From Planctomycetota bacterium (lineage in GTDB: Bacteria > Planctomycetota > UBA1135 > GCA-002686595): a stretch of DNA of 32,254 nt. Shown here one piece after another: positions 7,595-15,954 of this stretch. Numbering within the stretch: position 1 is the stretch's first letter; every line of letters begins with the position of its first letter. The position numbers and the translations under genes were made by a program. The notes under the pieces are model-generated. The model was not told where the DNA came from. It made no database searches and worked only from the letters and a program-made list of their open reading frames with translations. The DNA is taken from contig JADHNZ010000036.1 of the NCBI GenBank assembly GCA_016779225.1, positions 1 through 32,254 on the forward strand, given 5' to 3'.

Positions 7595-8485
7595 ATGGCC
7601 CTGGACCCGAGCGCCCCCGTTCCCCGCATCCACCGCCTGCCTGACGGCGCGCTGCGCCTCGAGTGCGCAGGCGGCTGGTACGACCTGGACCGCTGGCTCC
7701 AGCGCGAGGGGCTGCCCGCGGACCTCGTCACGGCCCTTGGCACGGGCGCGCTCGAGGCCTCCGCGCTCGCCCCGCGCCTTCCCCACGCACACCCCGGGAG
7801 CTGGGAGCCGGCCGAGGCTCCCGTCGGCGCGCTCGCCCCGCCCCTCGCAGCCGCCCAGGTGGGCAAGGTGCTGTGCCTTGGCAAGAACTTCCGCGCGCAC
7901 GCCGCGGAGTTCGGCGAGGAGGTGCCCGCCGAGCCGATGTTCTTCGCCAAGCTCCCCGAGACCCTGACGGGTCACGGCCAGGCCGTGCGCGTGCGGCCCT
8001 GGTACCGAGGGCGCGTGGACCACGAGGCCGAGCTGGCCCTCGTCATCGGGCGCGAGGCCTCCGAGCTCGAGCCGGCGGAGGCCATGGCCTGCGTGGCCGC
8101 GCTGACCGTCGCCAACGACCTCACCGCACGGAGCCTGCAGGGTGCGGATCGCAAGCAGGGCTACCCGTGGCTGCGGGGCAAGAACATGGACGGGTTCCTG
8201 CCCCTCGGCCCCTGCCTCGTCCCCGCTGGCTTCCTCGACCCCCACGACCTCGAGGTGCGCTGCACCGTGAACGGCGCGGCTCGGCAGGAGGCCTCGACGC
8301 GAGACCTGGTCGTGCGCATCCCCGAGGCCCTCGCCTGGCTCTCGCGGCACCTCACCCTGCGCCCTGGGGACCTGATCCTGATGGGAACCCCCGAAGGGGT
8401 GGGCCCTCTGGAAGATGGGGACCTCGTGGCCTGCGCGATCCCCGGGATCGGCACCCTCGAGACCCGCATCCTGCGCCCCGCTTGA
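7595..8485 (+). CDS. fumarylacetoacetate hydrolase family protein
   Basis: A 296-residue cytosolic enzyme. The ATG at 7595 is chosen because the longer open frame upstream overlaps the preceding gene. The FAH fold starts near residue 85 with KVLCLGKNFRAHAAEFG. Metal ligands are expected at the Glu residues of VDHEAELALVIG and the Asp of VANDLTAR. The family's RGKNMDGFLPLGP and GDLILMGTPEGVGPL motifs follow. Members hydrolyse or hydrate 2-oxo acids such as acylpyruvates and 2-oxohept-3-ene-1,7-dioate in aromatic degradation or oxaloacetate housekeeping. The substrate cannot be read here. The N-terminal ~80 residues are typical of the longer subfamily. M48 peptidase follows 3 bases later. Confidence 0.92.
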   Translation: MALDPSAPVPRIHRLPDGALRLECAGGWYDLDRWLQREGLPADLVTALGTGALEASALAPRLPHAHPGSWEPAEAPVGALAPPLAAAQVGKVLCLGKNFRAHAAEFGEEVPAEPMFFAKLPETLTGHGQAVRVRPWYRGRVDHEAELALVIGREASELEPAEAMACVAALTVANDLTARSLQGADRKQGYPWLRGKNMDGFLPLGPCLVPAGFLDPHDLEVRCTVNGAARQEASTRDLVVRIPEALAWLSRHLTLRPGDLILMGTPEGVGPLEDGDLVACAIPGIGTLETRILRPA

Positions 8486-8488
8486 CCC

Positions 8489-9577
8489 ATGGAGCCCCTC
8501 GTCTTCCAAGGCCGCCTGCGCGACCGCGACCACGCGGACGCGCCCGTTGACGCCTCCATCACCTTCGAGGAGGACGCCCTGGTGGCCGAGGCCGCAGGTG
8601 GGCACCGCGCCCGCCTGCCCTGGCGCGGCCTGCGCCTGCGCCGCAGCGAGGCGGGCGCCCTGGAGTGCAGCTCCGGAGGCGTGACGATCAGCTCCACCGA
8701 GCCGGGCTTCCCGCGCGCCCTGGAGGCCGCGGGCGGCAACGAGGTCGCGGACGCCCTGGCGCGGCTCGACGGCGAGAGCGTGGCGAACCCCTGGGTTGGG
8801 CGCCTGGGCTGCACCTTCGCCCTGGGGGTCGCAGTCTTCGTGGCGGTGCGCCTGCCCGCGTGCTTCACCGCGGTCACCGAGGGCGTGGCTGAGGAGGTCC
8901 CCTACTCGGTGGACGAGGCCATCGGCGAGTTCGCCAGCGACCAGGTCCCCGTGGAGGGCGGCACGGTCTCGGACCCCGTTCTGCGCGAGGCCGTGCAGGT
9001 CATGGTGGACCGGCTGGCTCCCCACCGCTCGCTCGCGGACGCGGAGTTCCGCTTCCGCATCGTCGACAACGACCTGGTCAATGCCTTCGCCCTTCCGGGC
9101 GGCCACATCGTCGTGTTCACGGGCCTGCTCGAGACCGCGGAGACGCCCGAGGAGGTCGCCGGCGTCCTGGCCCATGAGATCGCCCATGTGACCCAGCGGC
9201 ACGGCATCCGTCAGGTGGTCAAGGCCGCCGGGCTCACGGCGGTGATCGGGATCACCCTCGGGGACCTCTCGGGCCTGGAGAGCCTGGTCGTCGAGGTCCT
9301 GCAGAACGGCTATGGCCGCGACGCCGAGAGCGAGGCGGACGCGGAGGGCGTGCGCATGATGGTGGCGGCCCGCCTCGACCCGCGCGGGCTGGCGCGCTTC
9401 TTCGAGCGCCTGGATGCCGAGCAGGAGGTGGAGATCCCCGAGTGGCTGAGCACCCACCCCGACTCGCTGGCGCGTGCGAGCCGCGTACAGGCCCTGGCCG
9501 CGGAGGCTGGCGCCGTGGACTGGGAGCCCCTCGCGATCGACTGGGACGCCGTCCAGGCCGCGCTCGAGGCCCGCTGA
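8489..9577 (+). CDS. M48 family zinc metalloprotease with N-terminal membrane segment
   Basis: A 362-residue protein. The N-terminal ~100 residues form a small strand-rich domain often seen before M48 domains in bacteria. One hydrophobic segment follows (about 108-126, GCTFALGVAVFVAVRLPACF), and then the peptidase. The zinc site is complete: HEIAH at 229-233 and the third ligand Glu280 in ESEAD. LVNAFALPGGHIVVFTGLL is the canonical strand before the active helix, and STHPDSLARASRV is the usual C-terminal His-Pro motif. The catalytic domain probably faces the periplasm and acts in envelope protein quality control, as with BepA/LoiP-type enzymes; the orientation is inferred. The gene converges on aroF with 54 bases between, where I see no clear terminator. 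Confidence 0.92.
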   Translation: MEPLVFQGRLRDRDHADAPVDASITFEEDALVAEAAGGHRARLPWRGLRLRRSEAGALECSSGGVTISSTEPGFPRALEAAGGNEVADALARLDGESVANPWVGRLGCTFALGVAVFVAVRLPACFTAVTEGVAEEVPYSVDEAIGEFASDQVPVEGGTVSDPVLREAVQVMVDRLAPHRSLADAEFRFRIVDNDLVNAFALPGGHIVVFTGLLETAETPEEVAGVLAHEIAHVTQRHGIRQVVKAAGLTAVIGITLGDLSGLESLVVEVLQNGYGRDAESEADAEGVRMMVAARLDPRGLARFFERLDAEQEVEIPEWLSTHPDSLARASRVQALAAEAGAVDWEPLAIDWDAVQAALEAR

Positions 9578-9631
9578 GCCGGCTCACCCACGGAACGAGC
9601 GAAGCCAGCCTCGCCCGGGCTCGCGCGCCGC

Positions 9632-10678
9632 TCAGCCCGCCGAGGGCAGCGGCAGCTGGGACGCGAGGTGCCTTCCCGTGACCGCCGCCATGACGCGCGC
9701 GTCCGCCACGAGGCCAGCGAGCTCGCCCGCGAGCAGGGCCTGCCCCCCGTCGGACTTGGCCTCCTCAGGGCGCGGGTGCACCTCCACCGCGAGCCCGTCG
9801 GCCCCGGCCGCCACGGCCGCGCGGGCCAGGGGAGGGATGAGCCCGGGAATCCCCGCCGCGTGGCTCGGATCCACGACGATCGGCAGGTGCGACCACTGCT
9901 GCAGGAGCGGCAGCACCGTGAGGTCGAGGGTGTTGCGCGTGGCGGGCTCGAAGGTCCGAATCCCGCGCTCGCACAGGATCACCTCGTCGCAGCCGTGAGC
10001 GGCCAGGTACTCGGCCGACTGCAGCCACTCCTTGATCGTGGCGGAGAGGCCGCGCTTGAGCAGCACCGGGCGCCGCGCACCAGCGATGGACTTCAGCAGG
10101 GTGAAGTTCTGCATGTTGCGCGCCCCCACCTGCAGGCAGTCCACGCCGTGGTCCAGGAAGGCCGGCAGCTGGGCCGCGTCCATGATCTCGCTCACGATCG
10201 GCATGCCGTGGGCGTCGCCAGCCTCCCTCAAGAGGTGCAGGCCCTCGCGGCCGAGGCCCTGGAACGCGTAGGGCGAGGTGCGCGGCTTGTAGGCCCCACC
10301 GCGCAGCAGCTGCGCGCCCGAGCGGCGCGCGATGGCCGCCGCCTCCTGCACCTGGTCGGGGTTCTCCACGGAGCAGGGTCCGGCCACCACACAGATGCTC
10401 CCTCCGCCCACGGGCACGCCGCCCACATCGACCACGGTCGGGCCGTCGAAGAAGCCCCGGTCCACGCGGCGCCACTCTCCCACGGGGTCAACCACGGCCT
10501 CCACCTCGGGCCACGCCACCACGCTCGCCCGCAGCTCGGAGGGAACCTTGTCGACGGTCGCCACGATCGGCCGGCCGCGCTCGGGGCTGCGAGAGGTGCG
10601 CACGCCGGCAGCCTCGAGGTGCTCGACCAGGGCGGTGACCCGCGCCTCCGGCGTGCCCGGCCTGAGGCGCAGGATCAC
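9632..10678 (-). CDS. aroF: 3-deoxy-7-phosphoheptulonate (DAHP) synthase, type I-beta
   Basis: This 348-residue enzyme condenses phosphoenolpyruvate and erythrose-4-phosphate, the first step of aromatic amino acid synthesis. The GTG at 10678 overlaps the stop of the upstream small gene (GTGA). Residues 1-75 form a ferredoxin-like regulatory domain like that of the Thermotoga enzyme, where tyrosine binds. The barrel carries AGPCSVE (metal-binding Cys102), LRGGAYKPRTSPY for substrate phosphates, QIGARN-type QVGARNMQNF, ILCERGIRTFE, and VDPSHAAG with VEVHP for metal. All expected residues are present. It is the last gene of the trp operon, so carbon entry into the pathway is co-expressed with the tryptophan branch. 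Naming as aroF is by family; aroG is used in some genomes. Confidence 0.95.
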   Translation of the reverse strand: MILRLRPGTPEARVTALVEHLEAAGVRTSRSPERGRPIVATVDKVPSELRASVVAWPEVEAVVDPVGEWRRVDRGFFDGPTVVDVGGVPVGGGSICVVAGPCSVENPDQVQEAAAIARRSGAQLLRGGAYKPRTSPYAFQGLGREGLHLLREAGDAHGMPIVSEIMDAAQLPAFLDHGVDCLQVGARNMQNFTLLKSIAGARRPVLLKRGLSATIKEWLQSAEYLAAHGCDEVILCERGIRTFEPATRNTLDLTVLPLLQQWSHLPIVVDPSHAAGIPGLIPPLARAAVAAGADGLAVEVHPRPEEAKSDGGQALLAGELAGLVADARVMAAVTGRHLASQLPLPSAG

Positions 10679-10905
10679 GACTGGCCCCCCTGACGCGCGA
10701 CGGCCGCCGCGCAGCCCTGCTCCACGGCCGCCATCACCTCGCGCAGGGCGTGCGCTGGGAAGTCGCCGGTGGCGCGCGCGCAGAGGTCCTCCAGGTTGGC
10801 GGGGCCAGGGCCTCCGGCCTCGCGCGCGAGCCGGGCTCGCTCCTCCAACAGGTTGAGGAGCGCGCGGTCGAGGAACGACAGGTGGTTGCGGTGCTGAGGC
10901 TGCAT
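10675..10905 (-). CDS. AroQ-like chorismate mutase domain protein, probably degenerate
   Basis: A 76-residue protein between trpA (14 bases upstream) and aroF (GTGA overlap). Its first helix, HRNHLSFLDRALLNLLEERARLAREAG, follows the AroQ pattern. Aligned by eye to E. coli chorismate mutase, the positions of Arg11 and Arg28 are kept. Lys39, Arg51, Glu52 and Gln88 fall on Gly, Asn, Leu and Ala, and the loop after helix 1 is shortened. It is also shorter than the usual 85-100 residues. Mutase activity is therefore doubtful. Because small AroQ proteins bind and regulate DAHP synthases in other bacteria, a regulatory subunit for the next gene is an attractive inference. An unrelated helical protein is the alternative. 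Confidence 0.6.
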   Translation of the reverse strand: MQPQHRNHLSFLDRALLNLLEERARLAREAGGPGPANLEDLCARATGDFPAHALREVMAAVEQGCAAAVARQGGQS

Positions 10906-10919
10906 GGCCAGGTGACGGT

Positions 10920-11747
10920 TCAGGGAGCTCCCGCCCCGAGGGCGGTGGTGAAGGCGGTCGCGACGCGCGCGGCGTCCTCGGGTGTGCCGCCTGCGTCGTG
11001 GAGGGCGCGCACCAGGGCGGTGCCGCTGATCGCGAGGTCGCAGTGTCCGCCGAGGGCGGCCACCGCCGCCCCATCGGCCACGCCGAAGCCTACCGCCAGC
11101 GGCGTCTCTCCGGCGAGGTCGCGCACTCGATCCAGCCAGGTCAGGACCTCGGGGTCGAAGGTCGTGCGCGCGCCGGTGATGCCCACGCGGCCGATGGCAT
11201 AGAGGAATCCCGTCGAGGCCTCTGCCGCGGCACGAATCCGAGCGTCGCTCGAGGTCGGCGTGGCGAAGAAGACCGTGCCGAGCCCGTGCTCCGCACAGGC
11301 ATCGCGCAGCTCGCCCGCCTCCTCCGGGGGCAGGTCGGGGACGATGAAGCCGTCGCCGCCGGCGGCTGCCAGAGCCGCAGCCGCCGCGGAGAAGCCGCCC
11401 AGGCCGACAAAGAGCGGGTTCGTGTAGCTGAACAGCAGGATCGGCAGAGCGCCGCCTGCGGAGCGGAAGCGGCGCACCAGCTCGAGCACGCCGGCGGGGG
11501 TCGTCCCCGCCTCGAGGGCCCGCTCCGCCGCGGCCTGCAGGTGCGGCCCGTCGGCGATCGGGTCGCTGAAGGGCAGGCCCAGCTCCACGCAGGCCGCGCC
11601 CGCGCTCTCGAGCGCGTGCAGCACGGCGAGGGTCCGGTCCAGGCCCCCGTCGCCCGCGGTGACATACGGCGCGAGGGCGGGAAGCAGCTGTCCCGAGGGG
11701 GCGTGCCGCTGGCCAGCGCGGATCGAGGCCTGCAGGCGCTGGCTCAC
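10920..11747 (-). CDS. trpA: tryptophan synthase alpha subunit
   Basis: A 275-residue TIM barrel that cleaves indole-3-glycerol phosphate to indole and glyceraldehyde-3-phosphate and passes indole to TrpB through the subunit tunnel. Catalytic Glu55 ([11 protein letters not shown]) and Asp66 (PIADGP) are present with the same spacing as Glu49/Asp60 of E. coli. The C-terminal phosphate site is visible as VGFGVADG and AISGTALV. The GTG at 11747 overlaps the trpB stop (GTGA); longer in-frame starts would lie inside trpB. The loop-6 region reads [12 protein letters not shown], close to the family's GVTGAR. Expected length, no anomalies. Confidence 0.97.
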   Translation of the reverse strand: MSQRLQASIRAGQRHAPSGQLLPALAPYVTAGDGGLDRTLAVLHALESAGAACVELGLPFSDPIADGPHLQAAAERALEAGTTPAGVLELVRRFRSAGGALPILLFSYTNPLFVGLGGFSAAAAALAAAGGDGFIVPDLPPEEAGELRDACAEHGLGTVFFATPTSSDARIRAAAEASTGFLYAIGRVGITGARTTFDPEVLTWLDRVRDLAGETPLAVGFGVADGAAVAALGGHCDLAISGTALVRALHDAGGTPEDAARVATAFTTALGAGAP

Positions 11748-12934
11748 GCGCTCTCCTCCTCCGCCGCCAGGCGCGGCAGCACCGAGGCGAGGTCCTTGTC
11801 TCCCCGCCCGGAGAGCCCGATCAAGACCCGCTGGCCTGCGAGGCACTCACGCTCACGCACGACCCAGCCCAGGGCGTGCGACGACTCCAGGGCGGGCAGG
11901 ATGCCCTCGAGCCGCGCCAGCAGCCGGAAGCCCTCGAGGGCCTCGTCGTCGGAGGCGCGCTCGTAGCGGGCGCGGCCGGTGTCCGCGAGGTGGGCGTGCT
12001 CTGGGCCCACCGCCGGATAGTCGAGGCCCGCGCTGATCGAGTGGGTCCCCTCGACCTGCCCGTCGCTGTCCGCGAGGACCAGGGTGCGGCAGCCGTGGAG
12101 GATGCCCTCGCGCCCGCCGACCCAGCGCGCGGCGTGCTGACCCGGGCCGTCCCCGAGGCCTCCGGCCTCGACGCCCACCAGCTCCACCTCGGCATCGGGG
12201 ATGAACTTGCGGAACAGGCCAATGGCGTTGGAGCCGCCTCCCACGCAGGCCACCACGGCGTCGGGGCTGCCGCCGACGCGGGCCCTCCACTGGGCACGGG
12301 CCTCGGCGCCGATGACCTCGTGGCAGGAGCCCACCACCGTCGGGAAGGGGTGCGGGCCCAGGGCCGAGCCGAGCAGGTAGTGCGCCTCGGGATCTCCCAC
12401 CCACGCGCGCATGGCCTCGTTGACCGCGTCCTTGAGGGTGCGCTGGCCGGACTGCACGGCGACGACGCGCGCGCCGAGGAGCCGCATCCGCTCCACATTC
12501 GGACGCTGGCGCTCCACATCGAGGGCCCCCATGTAGACCACGCACTCGAGGCCGAGCAGCGCGCACACGGTGGCGGTGGCCACGCCGTGCTGGCCGGCGC
12601 CCGTCTCCGCAAGGATGCGGGTCTTGCCCATGCGGCGCGCGAGCAGGGCCTGGCCAATGGCGTTGTTCAGCTTGTGCGCGCCCGTGTGCAGCAGGTCCTC
12701 GCGCTTCAGCCAGACCTCCACTCCCAGGTGCTCGGAGAGGCGCCTGGCCTCGAACAGCGGCGTGGGCCTCCCTGCGAACTCCCCCAGCAGGCGGGCGAAC
12801 TCCGCGGCGTAGCTCTCGTCCTGGCCCGCGTGCACGAAGGCTGCCTCGAGCTCGACGAGGTTGGCCATCAGCGTCTCCGGGGCATAGCACCCGCCGAAGC
12901 GGCCGAAGCGCGTGGGCAGCTGGAAGGTGCTCAT
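11744..12934 (-). CDS. trpB: tryptophan synthase beta subunit
   Basis: A 396-residue PLP enzyme that condenses indole with serine to make tryptophan. The PLP lysine is Lys88 in [12 protein letters not shown], and catalytic Glu110 is in [10 protein letters not shown]. The glycine-rich phosphate loop is [10 protein letters not shown], and the family's [13 protein letters not shown] opening is present. It is the classical TrpB1 type that pairs with the trpA next door. The ATG overlaps the trpF stop (ATGA), and a strong ribosome site precedes it. Length and motifs are normal. Confidence 0.98.
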   Translation of the reverse strand: MSTFQLPTRFGRFGGCYAPETLMANLVELEAAFVHAGQDESYAAEFARLLGEFAGRPTPLFEARRLSEHLGVEVWLKREDLLHTGAHKLNNAIGQALLARRMGKTRILAETGAGQHGVATATVCALLGLECVVYMGALDVERQRPNVERMRLLGARVVAVQSGQRTLKDAVNEAMRAWVGDPEAHYLLGSALGPHPFPTVVGSCHEVIGAEARAQWRARVGGSPDAVVACVGGGSNAIGLFRKFIPDAEVELVGVEAGGLGDGPGQHAARWVGGREGILHGCRTLVLADSDGQVEGTHSISAGLDYPAVGPEHAHLADTGRARYERASDDEALEGFRLLARLEGILPALESSHALGWVVRERECLAGQRVLIGLSGRGDKDLASVLPRLAAEEESA

Positions 12935-13554
12935 GCCTGCACCTCCCCAAGGGCGGCGCGGGCCGCGGTGACGAAGGCCCGCACGCGGCGCGCGTCCTTG
13001 ACGCCGGGCGCGGCCTCGAGGCCCGAGGACGCATCCGCGCCGCGGGCCCCCGTTGCGCGCAGGACCGCCCCCACCGACTCAGGGGTCAGACCTCCCGCAA
13101 CGAGGCAGGGAAGCTGGGCGCAGAGCGCGCGGGCCTCGTCCAGGTCCACCGCGAGGCCCGTGCCACCCGCTCCGCTCGGGTGGTCGAGCACGAAGACCTC
13201 GGCGGTGGCGGACCATGCGCGCGCCTCCTCGGCTGCGCCCGGCGCGACGGCCAGCCTGCGGAGGACGCGCACCGGGAAGGCGGAGAAGGCCGCAGGGTCC
13301 TCGCTCCCGCAGAGCTGGACGGCCGCGACGCCGAGCTCGAGCGAGCGCGCAGCGAGGGTCTCGCGCGAGGCGTCGACGGTCACCAGCACCGCGCGCGAGG
13401 CCGCGCCGGAGACCCGCAGCACCTCGGCGAGGGCGTCCCAGTCTAGGTGCCTCGGAGAGGGCGGGTGGTGCACGAAGCCCACGAGGTCAGCGCCCGCCTC
13501 GAGGGCGCAGGCCACCTCCTCCGGCGTGCGCAGGCCACACACCTTGACGGTCAT
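12931..13554 (-). CDS. trpF: phosphoribosylanthranilate isomerase
   Basis: A 207-residue barrel performing the Amadori rearrangement of phosphoribosylanthranilate to CdRP. The start at 13554 gives the family opening [14 protein letters not shown] with catalytic Cys6. The second catalytic residue is Asp124 in [13 protein letters not shown]. The C-terminal [10 protein letters not shown] and [13 protein letters not shown] match the phosphate-binding end. It overlaps trpC upstream and trpB downstream by 4 bases each. The open frame extends far upstream but only through trpC, so the short start is right. Confidence 0.96.
   Translation of the reverse strand: MTVKVCGLRTPEEVACALEAGADLVGFVHHPPSPRHLDWDALAEVLRVSGAASRAVLVTVDASRETLAARSLELGVAAVQLCGSEDPAAFSAFPVRVLRRLAVAPGAAEEARAWSATAEVFVLDHPSGAGGTGLAVDLDEARALCAQLPCLVAGGLTPESVGAVLRATGARGADASSGLEAAPGVKDARRVRAFVTAARAALGEVQA
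12941..12948 (-). promoter_or_regulatory. strong ribosome binding site of trpB
   Basis: On the minus strand GGGGAGGT ends six bases before the trpB ATG, a near-perfect Shine-Dalgarno match located inside the 3' end of trpF. Most starts in this window have no match this good. It may boost TrpB output independently of coupling at the ATGA overlap. Confidence 0.75.
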
Positions 13555-14339
13555 CGCAGGGCCTCCCCCCACTCGCGCAGGGTGCGCGCCGGATCGGCCG
13601 CGCGCATGAGGGCGGTGCCGACGAGCGCCGCGTCGGCGCCGGCCGCCCGCACGCGCTTGAGGTCCTCCACGCCGTGCAGGCCGGACTCGGCCACGCGCAG
13701 GACCCCAGCCGGGATACGCGGGAGGAGGCGCTCGACCGTCGCCAGGTCGATCGTGAATTCCCGCAGGTCGCGCGCGTTGACGCCCACGGCGTCGGGCTCC
13801 AGGAAGAGCGCCCGCTCGAGCTCCTCCTCGTCGTGGACCTCGACCAGCGCGAACAGACCCTGCTCGCGGGCGCACACCGCCAGGTCTCGCAGGAGCCCAT
13901 CCTCGAGGCAGGCGCAGATGAGCAGCACCGCGTCGGCCCCCATGGCGACGCTCTCCTCGACCATGTCGAGCGAGAGGGTGAAGTCCTTGCGCAGGCGGGG
14001 CAGGCCGCACCCGGCCACGGCCGCGAGGTCCTCCGGCCCGCCACCGAAGTGGTCCTGCTCCGTGAGGATCGAGAGGGCCGCGGCGCCGCCGCGCTTGTAC
14101 GCGTGGGCGCGCTCGCCCAGATCCACCTCCTCCGAGAGCTCGCCGGTGGACGGCGCGCGGCGCTTGCACTCCGCGATGAACGCGAGCTCAGCGCCCCCGA
14201 GGGCCGCCTGGAACCGCGCGCGGCCCTGGCTGCGCTCGCGCGCCCGCCGGGCACCGCGCTCGCGGGCCCGGGCGCTCACCGCCTCGAGGATCGGATCGAG
14301 CCGCGTGCCCGTCCGCCGCACTCCCGGGGGCAGGCTCAT
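13551..14339 (-). CDS. trpC: indole-3-glycerol phosphate synthase
   Basis: A 262-residue barrel that closes the indole ring from CdRP. FIAECKRRAPS carries catalytic Lys59. LRKDFTL supplies the second lysine of the family, and VNARDLREFTIDL and RVAESGLHG follow the usual order. The start at 14339 overlaps the trpD stop (ATGA) and gives the usual length. trpC and trpF are separate genes here, not fused as in E. coli. Confidence 0.97.
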   Translation of the reverse strand: MSLPPGVRRTGTRLDPILEAVSARARERGARRARERSQGRARFQAALGGAELAFIAECKRRAPSTGELSEEVDLGERAHAYKRGGAAALSILTEQDHFGGGPEDLAAVAGCGLPRLRKDFTLSLDMVEESVAMGADAVLLICACLEDGLLRDLAVCAREQGLFALVEVHDEEELERALFLEPDAVGVNARDLREFTIDLATVERLLPRIPAGVLRVAESGLHGVEDLKRVRAAGADAALVGTALMRAADPARTLREWGEALR

Positions 14340-15352
14340 GCGGCGAGGGCCTCCGTCAGGGCGGCCCACTGGGCCAGCCGGTCGCGTGCCGCACCCGAGT
14401 CCACCGCCTCGGCCGCGCGCTGGACCCCATCGAGGGCGTCGTGGGCGATCCCCGCCAGGACGAGGGCAGCCGAGGCGTTGTAGAGCAGCGCGTCCCGCAG
14501 GGCTCCTCCGTCCCCCTCCAGCAGCCGGTGGAGGATCCTGGCGTTGTCCTGCGCATCGCCTCCCTCGAGGGCGGTGACCGGCGCGGCATCCAGGCCCAGC
14601 CGGCGCCCGTCCGCCTCGAAGCGGCCGAGGTCGCCCGCGAAGGAGAGCGCGTTCTCCCCAGCCAGGGTGAGCTCGTCGGCGCCGCCCGCGCCGTGGACCA
14701 CCATGGCCCTCTGGGTGCCGAGTCCCTCCAGGATCCGGGCCACCTCGTCCCGGCGCGTGGGGTCCGCAACGCCCACCAGCTGGCGCATGACGCCCCCTGG
14801 ATTGCACAAGGGCCCCAGCAGGTTGAACGCCGTCCGGATCCCAAGCGCGCGACGGACGGGGCCGGCGTGCCGCATGGCCGGGTGGTAGAGGGGCGCATGC
14901 AGGTAGGTGATCCCCACCTGCTCCAGCACCTCACGAGCAGCCGCCGGCGTGAGCTCGAGCCGCACCCCCACCGCCTCCAGCAGGTCGGCCGAGCCCGAGC
15001 GGCTGGTCGCGGCACGGTTGCCGTGCTTGACCACGCGAGCCCCCGCGGCGGCGGCGACCAGGGCCGCGGCGGTGGACAGGTTGAAGGTGCCCAGCCCGTC
15101 GCCCCCCGTGCCGCAGGTGTCGATCGCATCCGGGAAGTCGTGCTCGAAGGGCACCATGGCCCCGCGCATCGCGCGCGCGGCGCCCGTGAGCTCGGCCACG
15201 GTCTCGCGCCGCGTGGCGAGAGCCGCGAGCAGTCCCGCGAGGAGGACGGGCTCGACCTCGCCACGCAGCACGCCACCGAAGACCTCAGCGCTCTCGTCCG
15301 CCGCAAGCTGCTCACCGGCCTGCACGGCGCGCAGGGCCTCGGCCGCGTTCAC
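14336..15352 (-). CDS. trpD: anthranilate phosphoribosyltransferase
   Basis: A 338-residue enzyme that transfers phosphoribose from PRPP to anthranilate. It shows the diagnostic DTCGTGGDG (GTGGDG at 81-86) PRPP loop, NLSTAAALVAAAAGARVVKHGNR with KHGNR at 109-113, and TSRSGSADLLEAVGV. The GTG at 15352 overlaps the trpG stop (GTGA). It is not fused to trpG, unlike the enterobacterial TrpGD. Normal length. Confidence 0.97.
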   Translation of the reverse strand: MNAAEALRAVQAGEQLAADESAEVFGGVLRGEVEPVLLAGLLAALATRRETVAELTGAARAMRGAMVPFEHDFPDAIDTCGTGGDGLGTFNLSTAAALVAAAAGARVVKHGNRAATSRSGSADLLEAVGVRLELTPAAAREVLEQVGITYLHAPLYHPAMRHAGPVRRALGIRTAFNLLGPLCNPGGVMRQLVGVADPTRRDEVARILEGLGTQRAMVVHGAGGADELTLAGENALSFAGDLGRFEADGRRLGLDAAPVTALEGGDAQDNARILHRLLEGDGGALRDALLYNASAALVLAGIAHDALDGVQRAAEAVDSGAARDRLAQWAALTEALAA

Positions 15353-15954
15353 AGGCTGCTCCCCGGCGCACGCGCCGCCACCGGCTCCCCCGCGGCCGCG
15401 AGGAAGTTGGCCAGCAGCCGGGTCCCAAGGGGCGTGAGGATCGACTCGGGGTGGAACTGCACGCCGAAGCGCGGCCCGCGGGTGTCCTCCACCCCCATCA
15501 CATGCCCCTCCTCGGTCCAGGCCGAGAGGCGCAGGTGGTCCGGCAGCGAGGCCCGGTCGGCCACCAGCGAGTGGTAGCGCGCGCAGGGGAAGGGGCTCGC
15601 GATGCCGCGGAACAGGGCGCCGCCTCCGTGGTGGACGAGGCTCGCCTTGCCGTGCTTGGGCGTGGGGTCCACGAGCAGGCGCCCGCCCTCGGCCTCGACC
15701 AGGGCCTGGTGCCCGAGGCAGACCCCGAGGAGCGGGGTGCGCACGGGGAGGCGCTGGAGGAGCTCAGGGAGGATGCCCGCGCTCTCGGGGCGCCCGGGCC
15801 CGGGCGAGAGCACGAAGGCGGAGGCCCCGAGCTCGAGCGCCTCGTCCACAGTCAGGGTGTCGTTGCGACGCACGAGCACCTCGGCGCCCAGCCCGGCCAG
15901 AGCCTGGTAGAGGTTGAAGGTGAACGAGTCGTAGTTGTCGAGCAGGAGGATCAT
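15349..15954 (-). CDS. trpG: anthranilate synthase component II, glutamine amidotransferase
   Basis: A 201-residue class I glutaminase that supplies ammonia to TrpE. The triad is Cys79 (GVCLGHQ), His168 and Glu170 (QFHPES). The family opening ILLLDNYDSFTFNLYQ and LSPGPGRP oxyanion region are intact. It overlaps trpE (ATGA) and trpD (GTGA). PabA-type double use for folate synthesis cannot be excluded; position inside trp supports TrpG. Confidence 0.97.
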   Translation of the reverse strand: MILLLDNYDSFTFNLYQALAGLGAEVLVRRNDTLTVDEALELGASAFVLSPGPGRPESAGILPELLQRLPVRTPLLGVCLGHQALVEAEGGRLLVDPTPKHGKASLVHHGGGALFRGIASPFPCARYHSLVADRASLPDHLRLSAWTEEGHVMGVEDTRGPRFGVQFHPESILTPLGTRLLANFLAAAGEPVAARAPGSSL

